A DNA stretch of 64,000 bases from Pseudomonadota bacterium (GCA_021805565.1 JAJZFA010000033.1:236996-300995), one strand, 5' to 3'. Counted from the first letter of the stretch, positions 1-8,779 are shown. Numbers and translations: made by a program. Notes: a model not told the origin generated them from the letters alone.

Positions 1-20
1 GCCTGCCGGACAACGGTCCG

Positions 21-542
21 TCAGCCCTCGCCGTCCAGAATCCAAGGATTGTCGAAACGCGGATTCCTGATGCGATGCAACGCATCGCGCAAGGATTCAT
101 ACAGCGTCAGTCGATCCGGCTCGTGGAGAAATGCGCCAATCTCGCAACCGCGGCCATGACTGCGTACGATCAAACGTGAAAGTCCAGAACCGCCGTTCAA
201 ATCAACACGCAACCAGGCGCTCGGCATGGCAAAGCCGCGCCGCCGGCCTGCGGGATCCGTGCGGATCACCGTTAGCTGCTCAGCGTTCAAGGTAATCGAT
301 TCGCTGGCACGTGCCTGTTTGAAATTGATCGCCAGTAACACGCCTAGCAACGGCACCTCGGCCAGGCTGAACATCGCCACAGGCCACGCCCCCCAAAGCC
401 AGAAACGCAGTGCCACGGCCCCACTGGCAATCGCCACAACCGCGATTACCGACTTAACGCCGTTGCGTGGGAGACTGCGATGCGGAACCAGAAACGATTC
501 AAACACCGCAGGTTCGGGCGGTTGAGTTTCATTGGGCGACAC
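21..542 (-). CDS. DUF2244 family integral membrane protein
   Basis: This 173-residue protein matches the DUF2244 family of small inner-membrane proteins found near respiratory genes in alphaproteobacteria. Two hydrophobic segments lie at about residues 30-50 and 55-72 and are followed by a soluble C-terminal domain of short strands that ends in a conserved-looking NPW motif. The start codon is GTG at 542, with no convincing ribosome binding site, so a slightly later start is possible. No function is established for the family. The gene points out of the left edge of the window, so any operon partners lie outside it. Confidence 0.75.
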   Translation of the reverse strand: MSPNETQPPEPAVFESFLVPHRSLPRNGVKSVIAVVAIASGAVALRFWLWGAWPVAMFSLAEVPLLGVLLAINFKQARASESITLNAEQLTVIRTDPAGRRRGFAMPSAWLRVDLNGGSGLSRLIVRSHGRGCEIGAFLHEPDRLTLYESLRDALHRIRNPRFDNPWILDGEG

Positions 543-914
543 GAAATCTGGTTATCACGCAAAGCCCCCTGGACGCCAGACCGCGACCCAGCGGCATCGA
601 GGCGGCAACGAGGGACAATCCGATCACACTGACCTAAAGTGTGCGCAACGCAAAGCCCGCGCCTGTACAGTCCCTCCCGGCGGCCGAACGGGAACCGAAC
701 GAGCGGTCGTCCGAGGTGTCATGCCTGGGCCTTCGGGGTCCGAACGTCAGACAATCGCGCGTCGCCGGGTAAAACCGAAATGAGCAGGTCGTTGTTCAGC
801 GCGGCGCGTTCATCCCCGCAAGGGTCCGGAACGCGGCAAAGGCCCGACAACTCATAGGAGTTGAGCTATCCTGGGGCAACACTCCAAAGCGGCACCGTTG
901 ATCGAGGCCTGAAT
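543..914. other. Intergenic region, no gene seen
   Basis: This stretch separates the divergent DUF2244 and acyl-CoA synthetase genes. Short open frames exist but have no family resemblance and weak starts. Two small perfect hairpins are visible: 6-bp arms at 625-630 and 638-643, and 6-bp arms at 848-853 and 858-863 just ahead of the synthetase. Neither is followed by a T tract. No convincing promoter was identified. Confidence 0.5.
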
Positions 915-2525
915 ATGTTCAATGCTCGCGCCATGCCCGGTTTCCCCGCGACGACCGTCGCCACGCTGCCGCCGATGGATCGGACGCTGCCCCGGATGCT
1001 GTTGCTACAGGCGGAACGCTTTGGCGGGCGTCCCCTGGTCACAGTGGGCGCACAGACCTGGTCGTTCGGGGATGCTTGCACGATCGCCGCCCGGCGCGGT
1101 GGCTGCCTGCGCGACGCGGGCATCCGATTCGGCGACCGCATAGCCACACTGTGCGGCAACCGATCCGAATTGCTGGAACTGCTGCTGGGATGTGCCTGGA
1201 TCGGCGCGGTGCTGGTGCCGGTCAACACCGCCGCGATGGGACCGCAGATAAGCTACTATCTGCGAGACAGCGGCGCGCGGCTGCTGGTCGCCGAACACCG
1301 CTATCTCGAACGGCTGGATTTGGCCGGCCCGCTGCCTGTCGAACGCGTCTGGGTCGTGCGGGCCGAAAACGGTGCGGATGCGAAGACGGAGCCGTTTCCG
1401 CCCTTGGCCCAGGCGGTAGAGGCGGCGGCGATCGGGCCTGGCGATCCGTTCGCGGTACTTTATACATCCGGGACCACGGGACCGTCGAAAGGCGTGGTAT
1501 GTCCGCATGCCCAGTATTTCTGGTGGGGCTGGAATACCGCCACGCTACTGGAACTCGGACCCGGAGACGTGCTTTGCACGACACTGCCGCTGTTTCATAT
1601 CAACGCACTGAACACTTTGGCCCAGGCGCTCCTGACAGGCGCGCATATGGTGCTGGAGGAACGGTTCTCAGCCTCCCGCTTCTGGCCGGCCATGGCGGAA
1701 CAGAACGCCACCGTGATTTATCTGCTGGGGGCGATGGTGCCGATCCTTCTCGCCCAGCCCGTCACCGCCGCAGAGCAGTCGCACCGGGTTCGCCGCGGCC
1801 TGGGCCCAGGCGTACCGGCGGAATTGATGTCTGCTTTCAATGCTCGGACGGGTGTGACGCTGGTCGATGGCTATGGATCGACGGAAACCAATTTTACGAT
1901 CGGCGCGACGGTGGCCGAACGCAAACCCGGCACGATGGGCCGGATCCGTCCGGGTTTTGCGGCGCGGGTGGTCGATGAACACGATAATCCGGTGGATCCC
2001 GGCGTGCCCGGCGAACTTATCCTGCGGGCCGATGAGCCGTTCGCGTTCGCGTCCGGCTATCATGCCATGCCGGACAAGACGGTGGAGGCATGGCGCAATC
2101 TGTGGTTCCACACCGGCGACCGGGTATTGTGCGATGCCGATGGCTGGTTCCGCTTCATCGATCGGCTGAAAGACGTCATCCGCCGGCGCGGGGAGAATAT
2201 CTCGTCGTACGAGGTCGAACAGGTGCTGCTGTCGCATCCCGATATCGCGGCGGCGGCCGTGTTTCCGGTCCCGTCCGATCTGGCCGAGGATGAGGCGATG
2301 GCCGCGCTGGTGCCGCATATTGGGGCAACGATCGACCCGCTCGCGTTGATGGGGTTTTGCGAATCCCGCCTGCCGCATTTCGCCATACCGCGTTACGTGG
2401 AGGCAATGACGGACCTGCCGCGCACAGAAACTGGCAAGATCCAGAAATTCGTTCTGCGGGCGCGCGGGGTCACGCCACAAACGTGGGACCGCGATGCCGT
2501 CGGGTATAATGTGCGGCGGCAATGA
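915..2525 (+). CDS. Acyl-CoA synthetase (AMP-forming, CaiC-like)
   Basis: This 536-residue protein is a member of the AMP-forming acyl-CoA synthetase (ANL) superfamily. It activates a carboxylic acid to an acyl-AMP and then to an acyl-CoA thioester. The P-loop-like motif YTSGTTGPSKG is present, as are the A5 motif YGSTE, the A7/A8 region TGDRV...DRLKDVIRRRGENIS, and the C-terminal catalytic lysine in ETGKIQK. The nearest recognisable relatives are crotonobetaine/carnitine-CoA ligases, but the substrate cannot be read from the sequence. The open frame extends upstream to a TTG at 861; the ATG at 915 is preferred because the purine-rich box at 855-860 directly abuts the TTG. Confidence 0.85.
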   Translation: MFNARAMPGFPATTVATLPPMDRTLPRMLLLQAERFGGRPLVTVGAQTWSFGDACTIAARRGGCLRDAGIRFGDRIATLCGNRSELLELLLGCAWIGAVLVPVNTAAMGPQISYYLRDSGARLLVAEHRYLERLDLAGPLPVERVWVVRAENGADAKTEPFPPLAQAVEAAAIGPGDPFAVLYTSGTTGPSKGVVCPHAQYFWWGWNTATLLELGPGDVLCTTLPLFHINALNTLAQALLTGAHMVLEERFSASRFWPAMAEQNATVIYLLGAMVPILLAQPVTAAEQSHRVRRGLGPGVPAELMSAFNARTGVTLVDGYGSTETNFTIGATVAERKPGTMGRIRPGFAARVVDEHDNPVDPGVPGELILRADEPFAFASGYHAMPDKTVEAWRNLWFHTGDRVLCDADGWFRFIDRLKDVIRRRGENISSYEVEQVLLSHPDIAAAAVFPVPSDLAEDEAMAALVPHIGATIDPLALMGFCESRLPHFAIPRYVEAMTDLPRTETGKIQKFVLRARGVTPQTWDRDAVGYNVRRQ

Positions 2526-2649
2526 GGAACGAAATGACGGCAATGAACGTTGCTCTTTCGGTGCTGCTTGCCATGAAACTGAAAGCCGGTCTTACCTACA
2601 CTCAGTTCAGAATAGCGACTAAGCGCCCCGTGGTGCGGGCGCAAAACTT

Positions 2650-2669
2650 ACCCTTGAATTGAGGGTTTT
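2650..2669 (+). terminator. Weak terminator-like hairpin after the acyl-CoA synthetase
   Basis: ACCCT (2650-2654) and AGGGT (2662-2666) can pair around a 7-base loop, with four T residues at the 3' edge. The position, about 125 bases after the acyl-CoA synthetase stop, fits a weak intrinsic terminator. A second GC-rich hairpin with arms GGCCGG/CCGGCC lies at 2705-2726 without a T tract. The rest of 2526-2756 shows no gene I can support. Confidence 0.35.
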
Positions 2670-2756
2670 CCAACACTGCCGCTCACGGCTTATGCGCATG
2701 AGAAGGCCGGTTAATTAGTTCCGGCCGCATGAAGCGATGTTGACAGAAATATGAGG

Positions 2757-3620
2757 CTACGTCAGCCCAAGAGCTGCAAGCACATCATCGAAGGATGTAG
2801 ACGCTACAAAATCAGGGCGTATAGATTTTGCTTCGACGTTGAGCCTTTTCTCGCGCGCAACTTCATCCGCCGTCCAATGCGAAACCCGCACCAGATCTGC
2901 GTAGAGTCTCGGGTCGTGGTGAGTGCCATATTCGGCCCAGATCGAAAAGACGCCCGCTCGCTTTGCCATGAGCATGTCGCGTGCGACACTATCTCCAACA
3001 TAGGCCGTATCGTCCGGTGACACACGCTCCTTAAAGCAAATTTCTAGTAGGACATCGGGATCGGGCTTGGCCTGGTCGTGCGCCAGTTCTGTGATTTGTT
3101 GCATCGGAATTCGCTTCAACCAAGCCGTGCTTAAATCGGGATCGGGGTGAACTGATGCCGATCGCTCGCGGCAGTAGATTGTCCTGAAACGCGGCAAAAT
3201 CTTGAGTCGCTCGAGTCGGTCATAGGCCCCATAGAGTTTACTTTCAGTGTGCGCGACAATGGCCGTTCCCATCTTTTCGATGGCGGCGAGGCCCTCGCGG
3301 ACGCCGGGATTTAGCTGAAGGGTCCTTTTCCGCATCGAGTTGAACGCATGGAACGCAGGATCGAGTGCCTTGGCCGTATCGCGGAGGGACAAGTCGGCGT
3401 AACGCTCTCTGACAGTCGCCGTCTCCAGCAGAGCAAAAGGATGCTCTGAGTCATGATGTTTCTGATGCACGGTTCGCAAATCGTCTAACAGCTTCTCCCT
3501 ATCGCAGCCCATCGTCTCCACAGCCGCATCGACCATTGCCTTGAACGACGGTACGAAATAGCCAACCCAGTCGTAAAGGGTATTGTCAAGGTCGCAGACG
3601 AGCAGTCGCTTATTTCGCAT
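2757..3620 (-). CDS. HAD-superfamily hydrolase
   Basis: This 287-residue protein is a haloacid dehalogenase-type phosphatase. Motif I is DLDNTLYDW near residue 10 (nucleophile Asp plus the +2 Asp), a Thr/Ser motif II sits in VAHTES near residue 125, and motif IV is GDSVARD near residue 222, followed by a helical tail. A large helical cap lies between motifs I and II. The start ATG at 3620 overlaps the end of the upstream membrane-protein gene by 11 bases, so the two are probably co-transcribed. Base composition is clearly more AT-rich than the flanking genes, suggesting acquisition by transfer. The natural substrate is unknown. Confidence 0.8.
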   Translation of the reverse strand: MRNKRLLVCDLDNTLYDWVGYFVPSFKAMVDAAVETMGCDREKLLDDLRTVHQKHHDSEHPFALLETATVRERYADLSLRDTAKALDPAFHAFNSMRKRTLQLNPGVREGLAAIEKMGTAIVAHTESKLYGAYDRLERLKILPRFRTIYCRERSASVHPDPDLSTAWLKRIPMQQITELAHDQAKPDPDVLLEICFKERVSPDDTAYVGDSVARDMLMAKRAGVFSIWAEYGTHHDPRLYADLVRVSHWTADEVAREKRLNVEAKSIRPDFVASTSFDDVLAALGLT

Positions 3621-4347
3621 CAGCCCCTCCCGGCGGTTTTGGGGTAGCCGTTGTGATAGGTGCTAGGGCCACCGCTGGATTCGATACAGCTGGCTCGGCT
3701 GGCATGGGTCGGCGTTGTCCAAAATGCCCAGTCATGATGAAAAGGCCGAGGGCGAGGATAACAAGCGTCCCAATAGAAATGTTGTAAAACCGCGCGAGTT
3801 TATCGCCTGCGGTTTTCAGTGTTTCGCCGGAATATTTATATGGCTTTGCTTTCTTGTCGACCTTCGTATCGGCATGCCGGCTGAATTGCGATATTGCCTG
3901 GGTCATACCTCTTTCGAGGGTAAATATCTGCTTCATGTAGCTTTCTTCGAAATCCTCGCCAAACGCGACCGCACCCCGAAGCATTTTATGATAAACGTTC
4001 AGGTCGAGCAGCCGCACGGCGTACAGTGAAAAGGCGCTCGCGATAACGAGGACAACGATGGCGTGGAGATCAAAGCCACCAAAGTAAGGAACAGGCAACG
4101 AAAATTCCTGATTGCGGCTCATGAGAACCACTCCAAGACCTAGGGCGGCTGCAACGAAAGTCAGGCCAAACTGGCGAGCCTTAACTGACATCTCGTTGAA
4201 ATGCATTTGTGTGTCGACAGCGATTTTCCAAATCGAAACATACACCTCCTGCTGCTCGATCGCAGGTTTATCTGCGGGGGCCGCAGGGCTTCCGGTCTCC
4301 GGCAGCCCTGCAAGCGGTAGCACTTCGGGTATCGTCTCGTCGCTCAT
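3610..4347 (-). CDS. Hypothetical membrane protein paired with the HAD hydrolase
   Basis: This 245-residue protein is of unknown function. A proline-rich N-terminal tail is followed by an amphipathic stretch (IWKIAVDTQMHFNE, about residues 39-52), two transmembrane helices at about 60-77 and 93-113, a long soluble helical segment with a KYSGETLKTAGDKLARF motif, and a third transmembrane helix at about 190-208. The C-terminal tail is rich in Pro and Ala. It is the first gene of a two-gene unit, since its 3' end overlaps the HAD gene by 11 bases. I do not recognise a named family; the layout resembles small accessory membrane modules, but that is only an impression. Confidence 0.65.
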   Translation of the reverse strand: MSDETIPEVLPLAGLPETGSPAAPADKPAIEQQEVYVSIWKIAVDTQMHFNEMSVKARQFGLTFVAAALGLGVVLMSRNQEFSLPVPYFGGFDLHAIVVLVIASAFSLYAVRLLDLNVYHKMLRGAVAFGEDFEESYMKQIFTLERGMTQAISQFSRHADTKVDKKAKPYKYSGETLKTAGDKLARFYNISIGTLVILALGLFIMTGHFGQRRPMPAEPAVSNPAVALAPITTATPKPPGGADAK

Positions 4348-4539
4348 ACTGCGTTAGTCTCCCCTACACTTGGGCGTCACACGCACAGTGCCATTGAGTC
4401 CGTGCCGGTCGCAATAGGGGCGGAAGAAGCTATCAGGCGAGCGCATCCGACTGAATGGATCCTATCCGGCGGCGATCCCAAAGACGTTTTATAAACACTT
4501 CGCCGAAAGATGCCCGACGTCCGACTTAATCGCACGCGC

Positions 4540-4590
4540 AAAAACCGAAAACGCCGCCGTCCTGACCCGAAAGGACAGAACGACGGCGCC
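4540..4590 (-). terminator. Rho-independent terminator of rpsD
   Basis: On the minus strand a GC-rich stem CGCCGTC (4588-4582) / GACGGCG (4561-4555), with an inner hairpin formed by TGTCCT and AGGACG-like sequences, is followed by two T tracts (the A runs at 4540-4551 on the plus strand). It lies 25 bases after the rpsD stop codon and is a textbook intrinsic terminator. Confidence 0.8.
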
Positions 4591-4614
4591 AAACCGGCCG
4601 GTGAACCCGCGCGG

Positions 4615-5229
4615 TTAGCGCGAGTAGAACTCGACCACCAGATTCGGTTCCATCTGCACCGGATACGGCACATCCGACAGCTTCGGCGCCCGAGCGAATC
4701 GGCCCTTCATCGCTCGGTGATCGACTTCCAGATATTCCGGGACATCGCGTTCGCTGCTCTGGGTCGCGTCCAGCAGCACGGCGAGTTGCTTGGACTTCTC
4801 CTTCACCTCGATCGTGTCGTTATCCTTCACCAGATACGACGGAATGTTCACCCGCTTGCCATTGACCAGCAGATGGCCATGAGACACGAACTGCCGGGCG
4901 GCGAACGGGGTCACGGCAAATTTCAGTCGGTATGTCACCGCGTCCAGCCGGCGTTCCAGAATTTCGATGAGATTTTCCGAGGTGTCGCCCTTACGGCGCA
5001 CGGCTTCCTCATAATACTTGCGGAACTGCTTCTCACCGATATTGCCGTAATAGCCCTTCAGCTTCTGCTTCGCCATCAACTGAGTGCCGAAATCGGTCGG
5101 CTTCTTGCGGCGTTGGCCGTGCTGGCCGGGGCCGTATTCCCGCTTGTTGACCGGGGATTTTGGGCGGCCCCACAAGTTGATACCCAGGCGGCGGTTGATC
5201 TTGTATTTCGATTCGGCGCGTTTAGTCAT
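4615..5229 (-). CDS. rpsD: 30S ribosomal protein S4
   Basis: This 204-residue protein has the typical length of bacterial S4. The N-terminus [16 protein letters not shown] and the following WGRPKSP...REYGPGQHG segment are characteristic, and the S4 RNA-binding domain ([12 protein letters not shown] through [18 protein letters not shown] sequence) spans roughly residues 93-160. S4 nucleates assembly of the 30S body and binds 16S rRNA. The ATG at 5229 was chosen over an upstream extension because family alignment begins there. The gene stands alone, away from the alpha operon, with its own promoter and terminator, as in many alphaproteobacteria. Confidence 0.97.
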   Translation of the reverse strand: MTKRAESKYKINRRLGINLWGRPKSPVNKREYGPGQHGQRRKKPTDFGTQLMAKQKLKGYYGNIGEKQFRKYYEEAVRRKGDTSENLIEILERRLDAVTYRLKFAVTPFAARQFVSHGHLLVNGKRVNIPSYLVKDNDTIEVKEKSKQLAVLLDATQSSERDVPEYLEVDHRAMKGRFARAPKLSDVPYPVQMEPNLVVEFYSR

Positions 5230-5343
5230 GGGCGCGTTGGCCCTTTCGTCCTGTTGTTGCACCGGTAGGCCCATCGGTCGCATACCGAAGGGCGGGCGCG
5301 AACCCCGAAGGTTCGTCCACATTCCCGGCCGTGATGAGCGGCG

Positions 5344-5373
5344 CGTATAGGCGTGCGGGCAGCCGCTTGTCAA
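5344..5373 (-). promoter_or_regulatory. Sigma70-type promoter of rpsD
   Basis: On the minus strand a perfect -35 hexamer TTGACA (5373-5368) is followed after 18 bases by TATACG (5349-5344). Transcription would start near 5337, giving an untranslated leader of about 108 bases before the rpsD ATG at 5229. The small membrane-protein gene on the other strand starts just upstream. Confidence 0.6.
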
Positions 5374-5402
5374 ATACGCCTTGCCTGTTTAGCAAATGCC
5401 GC

Positions 5403-5603
5403 ATGATCACACGCGGCGACATTATCTGGCTCGGCATTTCGGCAGGCGTCACCGGCAGTCTGATCGGCGGCATGATGCTGGGGATCGGTATGGACCTGAT
5501 CGTGAACCAGCAACCCTGGGGATGGCTGCTGCTGCTGCCCGGCGCGCCGGTCTCCGCCATTCCCGGCTGGCTGCTGGCCCGCAAACTGGTTCGGCAGCTA
5601 TAG
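5403..5603 (+). CDS. Small two-helix membrane protein
   Basis: This 66-residue protein consists almost entirely of two hydrophobic segments: about residues 8-32, rich in Gly and Met (GVTGSLIGGMMLGIGMDLIV), and about 38-58 (WGWLLLLPGAPVSAIPGWLLA), ending in a basic tail. No family is recognised. An upstream in-frame ATG at 5331 would lie inside the rpsD promoter, so the later ATG is preferred, although no clear ribosome binding site precedes it. Its position between rpsD and a periplasmic protein gene gives no functional hint. Confidence 0.5.
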   Translation: MITRGDIIWLGISAGVTGSLIGGMMLGIGMDLIVNQQPWGWLLLLPGAPVSAIPGWLLARKLVRQL

Positions 5604-5693
5604 CGCCGGTCCCGCTGCGGAAATTTTTTCGCTACAAGTCCCGTTGCTTGCAGGCGTATGACAGTCAGGCCGAACGAAGCATGAGACACTGAC

Positions 5694-6503
5694 ATGGCCG
5701 CACAGTGCTGGCGATTTTTAACCCTGGTCCTGGCGATACAGCTATCGGTCTCCGGTGTTTGCTTTGCCGCCGATCCCCCGAAAATAACGTTGGATCAGGC
5801 GATAGCCATGCTGCACGACGGCAAGCGGCAAGACGCGCTGCACGCGCTCGACGCTATCATTGCGGCTAACCCGCCCGACCCGAGTCCGGCGCTGTTCGTC
5901 GCGGGCCTGATCGATCTGGAGGATGGCAACTGGCGTGCGGCCAGGCCCTATGTGCAACGGCTCGTTAAACTGCGTCCATCATCATTTCAGGCCTGGGAAC
6001 TGATGATCCAGGCAGACCAGGCGGCCGGCGACCGGGATGATGGCGATGCGGCGATCCAGTCGCTTTATACGACATGGAAAAGCGCGCTGGACCCCGCGGT
6101 GCGATCGCGGGTGTCGTTCGCACGCGACCGTATCGTGGGGCCGAAGCACACCGTCGTGGCGCAGGAAACGCTGGAACCCGGCGGCGACGATATCGTCCGG
6201 TTCGTGTTTCAACCGCAGGATCAGGAAGGGTTGGCGCAGCATCTGATGGTCGTGCGGTCGGATAACGAAACCAATGAGCGTTGGCGGGACAACGGCACCG
6301 TGGCGGAAGGGGCCACGGTGTTTCATTTGGATACGATCCAACAACTCGCGGGTGGGCAGCAATCGGCCGTGCCCTATGAATATTATGTAGATGCGCCCGA
6401 TTATGAACGGGTGCGCGCCAAGGTCGTGGAAATCCTGGCCGGCACCGCCGCGCCGCTCACTGGCCGGGCGGACCCGTTCTGGGCCGGCGAACCGGCGCAT
6501 TAG
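5694..6503 (+). CDS. Periplasmic TPR-like hypothetical protein
   Basis: This 269-residue protein has a cleavable signal peptide (hydrophobic core at residues 8-22, likely cleavage after VCFA). Residues 30-130 form helical repeats resembling tetratricopeptide units, for example DGKRQDALHALDAIIAANP and DGNWRAARPYVQRLVKLRP. The C-terminal half is predicted as mixed strand and helix, with no recognisable catalytic motif. A scaffold or envelope-assembly role is plausible but unproven. The gene appears monocistronic. A GC palindrome (CCGCGCCGGCGCGG) right after the stop may help termination. Confidence 0.6.
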   Translation: MAAQCWRFLTLVLAIQLSVSGVCFAADPPKITLDQAIAMLHDGKRQDALHALDAIIAANPPDPSPALFVAGLIDLEDGNWRAARPYVQRLVKLRPSSFQAWELMIQADQAAGDRDDGDAAIQSLYTTWKSALDPAVRSRVSFARDRIVGPKHTVVAQETLEPGGDDIVRFVFQPQDQEGLAQHLMVVRSDNETNERWRDNGTVAEGATVFHLDTIQQLAGGQQSAVPYEYYVDAPDYERVRAKVVEILAGTAAPLTGRADPFWAGEPAH

Positions 6504-6587
6504 TCCGCGCCGGCGCGGGAATCCTTTACACCTGAACCATTTCGCCGTAACGGGCGACGTGCTAAAAAACGGCCGAGGGGTTCGCCG

Positions 6588-6650
6588 ATGACCAACGCCA
6601 TGCCAGTGCGGCCCGCTCCCGATCGGTTCGCCAGCCTGGGACAGACATGA
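6588..6650 (+). CDS. Possible 20-residue leader peptide before the opine dehydrogenase
   Basis: An ATG at 6588 opens a 20-codon frame (starting MTNAMPVRP) that ends in a TGA overlapping the ATG of the next gene in the ATGA arrangement at 6647-6650. A GAGGGG box lies seven bases upstream of this ATG, which is better than anything in front of the downstream gene. Translational coupling is therefore plausible. The peptide has no run of a single amino acid that would mark it as a classical attenuator. It could also be chance. Confidence 0.35.
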   Translation: MTNAMPVRPAPDRFASLGQT

Positions 6651-7738
6651 AAATCGCCGTCTTGGGCGGCGGCAATGGTGCCTTCGCCGCCGCTGCCGAC
6701 CTGACGCTGGCGGGACACGAGATCCTGATGTGGCGGCGCGACGAAGCGGCCGCCGCTGCTCACCGAGCGGCTGGCGGAATGATCGGTGTGCGGGATTTCA
6801 CCGGCGATCGTCAGGTTCGGCCGGCGCTCATTACGTCCAGTCTGGCGAGTGCGGTCGCGGGCGCGGACCTGATCGTTTGCCCGGTGCCGGCGTTCGCTCA
6901 GCCGGACATTGCCCGTGCGCTGGCGCCGCTGTTGACCGACGACCAGGTGGTTTTCCTGCCGCCCGGCAGTTTTGGGTCCGTCCTTTTCGCCAAGGCCATG
7001 CACGATGCCGGCAACCATGCCGCCGCCAGTTTCGCCGAAACCGGCACGCTGCCGTGGCTTGCCCGCAAGCAGGGACCGCATTCCGTGCGCATCTCCGGCC
7101 GCGGCAAACGCTTGCCGACCGGGGTGTTTCCGCAATGCCGGACGGACAGTGCCTTGCGCGTTATCGCGGCTGCGTTCCCGAACGCGATCGAACCCTGCGG
7201 CGATGCGCTGTCCGCCGCGCTGATGAATGCCGGACCGATTATCCATCCGCCGCTGATCGTCATGAACGCCGGGCCGATCGAGCATTTCGATCGCTGGGAT
7301 ATCCACAAGGAAGGCACGCAGGCCGCCATTCGCCGGGTGACGAACCGGCTGGACGCGGAACGCATCTCGGTGCGGGACGCACTGGGCTATGGTCCGCCGC
7401 ATTTCCCGCTGGCCGATCATTACGCGGCGGAAGGCGATGAATGGATGTACGGCCGCGGCTCGCATGACAAACTGACCGGTTCGGGCGACTGGCACGAACA
7501 TCTGATACTCCGCGACCACCGGTACATGCGGGAGGATATCCAGATCGGCCTGTCGCTGCTGGTCTCCATCGCGGCCATGGCCGGTGTGGAAACGCCGCTG
7601 GCGCGAGGCTTCCTCACCATCGGATCCGCGATTTGCGAGGAGGATTTCGACAAGTCCGGTCGTTCGCTGGAAACGATCGGGCTGGCGGGTGTCGGCCGGA
7701 CGACCCTACAGGCCTTGTTGCGGGACGGCTTCGCATGA
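6647..7738 (+). CDS. NAD/NADP octopine/nopaline dehydrogenase family protein
   Basis: This 363-residue protein belongs to the opine dehydrogenase family. The N-terminal Rossmann fold carries GGGNGAFAAAADLTLAG (residues 7-23), and the C-terminal opine-dehydrogenase domain contains a conserved His region (GPPHFPLADHYAAEG) and many helices. Members of the family reduce an imine formed between an amino acid and a keto acid, or act as related NAD-dependent oxidoreductases. The substrate here is unknown. The stop codon overlaps the start of the 3-hydroxyacyl-CoA dehydrogenase gene (ATGA at 7735-7738), so the two enzymes are translationally coupled and probably act in one catabolic pathway. Confidence 0.8.
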   Translation: MKIAVLGGGNGAFAAAADLTLAGHEILMWRRDEAAAAAHRAAGGMIGVRDFTGDRQVRPALITSSLASAVAGADLIVCPVPAFAQPDIARALAPLLTDDQVVFLPPGSFGSVLFAKAMHDAGNHAAASFAETGTLPWLARKQGPHSVRISGRGKRLPTGVFPQCRTDSALRVIAAAFPNAIEPCGDALSAALMNAGPIIHPPLIVMNAGPIEHFDRWDIHKEGTQAAIRRVTNRLDAERISVRDALGYGPPHFPLADHYAAEGDEWMYGRGSHDKLTGSGDWHEHLILRDHRYMREDIQIGLSLLVSIAAMAGVETPLARGFLTIGSAICEEDFDKSGRSLETIGLAGVGRTTLQALLRDGFA

Positions 7739-8688
7739 GGGAACCCATCGCCTGCCTCGGCGCCGGGCGCATGGGGCGCGGCATCGCCGTGGTGTTCGCC
7801 TTCGCCGGACACGATGTCGCGGTAATCGATTTCAAACCGCGCGAGCCGGAGGCGTTCGCCCGCCTGTCGGCCGATGTTCATGCCGAAACCGCTGCCACGC
7901 TGGGAACGATGGCGCGGATCGGGCTGATGCGGCCGGACCAAATGGCCCCGATCGCCGCGCGCGTTCGCGTGGTGCCGGATGCCGGGGCCGGTCCGGCGCT
8001 GGCCGCCGCGTCGGTGGTGTTCGAGGGCGTGCCGGAAATTCTGGCGCTGAAACGCGAGGCGCTGGCCCGCGCATCGGCCCTCGCCAGTCCGAAAACGATT
8101 ATCGCGTCCACGACATCCACCATTATGGTGGGCGATCTCGCCGGGGCGGCGATCGGTCCGGAGCGGTTTTTGAACGCCCACTGGTTGAACCCGGCGTTCC
8201 TGATGCCTCTGGTCGAAGTATCGCCCGGCGCGGAAACCAGCGCGGACACCACCGCCCGGTTGCTGGCATTGCTCGAGGCAACCGGCAAAATCCCCGTCGT
8301 TTGCGCCGCTCGGCCGGGCTTCATCGTGCCGCGCCTTCAGGTGCTGGCGATGAACGAGGCGGCCCGCATGGCCGAGGAAGGCGTCGCCAGCGCGGCCGAT
8401 ATCGACAAGGCGGTTAAATACGGTTTCGGATTCCGGTTCGCGGTGCTGGGATTGCTGGAATTCATCGACTGGGGCGGCGCCGATACGCTGCACCATGCCA
8501 GTGCGTATCTGTCGAAAGCATTGGACCATCCGCGATATGAGGCGCCGGCGATCGTCGCCGATACGATGTCGCGAGGCGGCGGCTTCCTGGATGACCAGGG
8601 AACGGATATGGCCGCTTACCGGGAAGGCCGGCTGAGCGCCTTCGCCGACCTGCTGCGCGGAATGGGTCTGGCACGTCCGCCGGCATAG
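7735..8688 (+). CDS. 3-hydroxyacyl-CoA dehydrogenase (3-hydroxybutyryl-CoA type)
   Basis: This 317-residue protein has the NAD-binding Rossmann motif GAGRMGRGIA at residues 8-17, the catalytic His-containing segment NAHWLNPAFLMPLVEV near residue 145, and a C-terminal dimerisation domain with the R-P-G-F-I-V element. It would oxidise a 3-hydroxyacyl-CoA with NAD. It starts at the ATG within the stop of the opine-dehydrogenase-like gene. The NPAFLMPLVE sequence differs slightly from the usual NP-x-x-x-M-x-L-x-E-x of beta-oxidation enzymes, so the true substrate may be a branched or aromatic hydroxyacyl-CoA or a hydroxycarboxylate. Confidence 0.85.
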   Translation: MREPIACLGAGRMGRGIAVVFAFAGHDVAVIDFKPREPEAFARLSADVHAETAATLGTMARIGLMRPDQMAPIAARVRVVPDAGAGPALAAASVVFEGVPEILALKREALARASALASPKTIIASTTSTIMVGDLAGAAIGPERFLNAHWLNPAFLMPLVEVSPGAETSADTTARLLALLEATGKIPVVCAARPGFIVPRLQVLAMNEAARMAEEGVASAADIDKAVKYGFGFRFAVLGLLEFIDWGGADTLHHASAYLSKALDHPRYEAPAIVADTMSRGGGFLDDQGTDMAAYREGRLSAFADLLRGMGLARPPA

Positions 8689-8779
8689 GACTGGCTTTTC
8701 CGATGCGCGTTCGGGTCATGGGGCGCACTTGGCGATCGGGTGTTCAGTATTTGTACAGCGGCGCGGGCGGCGTATACTA

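Noticed and set aside
2534..2662. A 42-codon frame with a hydrophobic start right after the acyl-CoA synthetase.
   Set aside because: No ribosome binding site of quality and no recognisable relatives; it ends inside a terminator-like hairpin.
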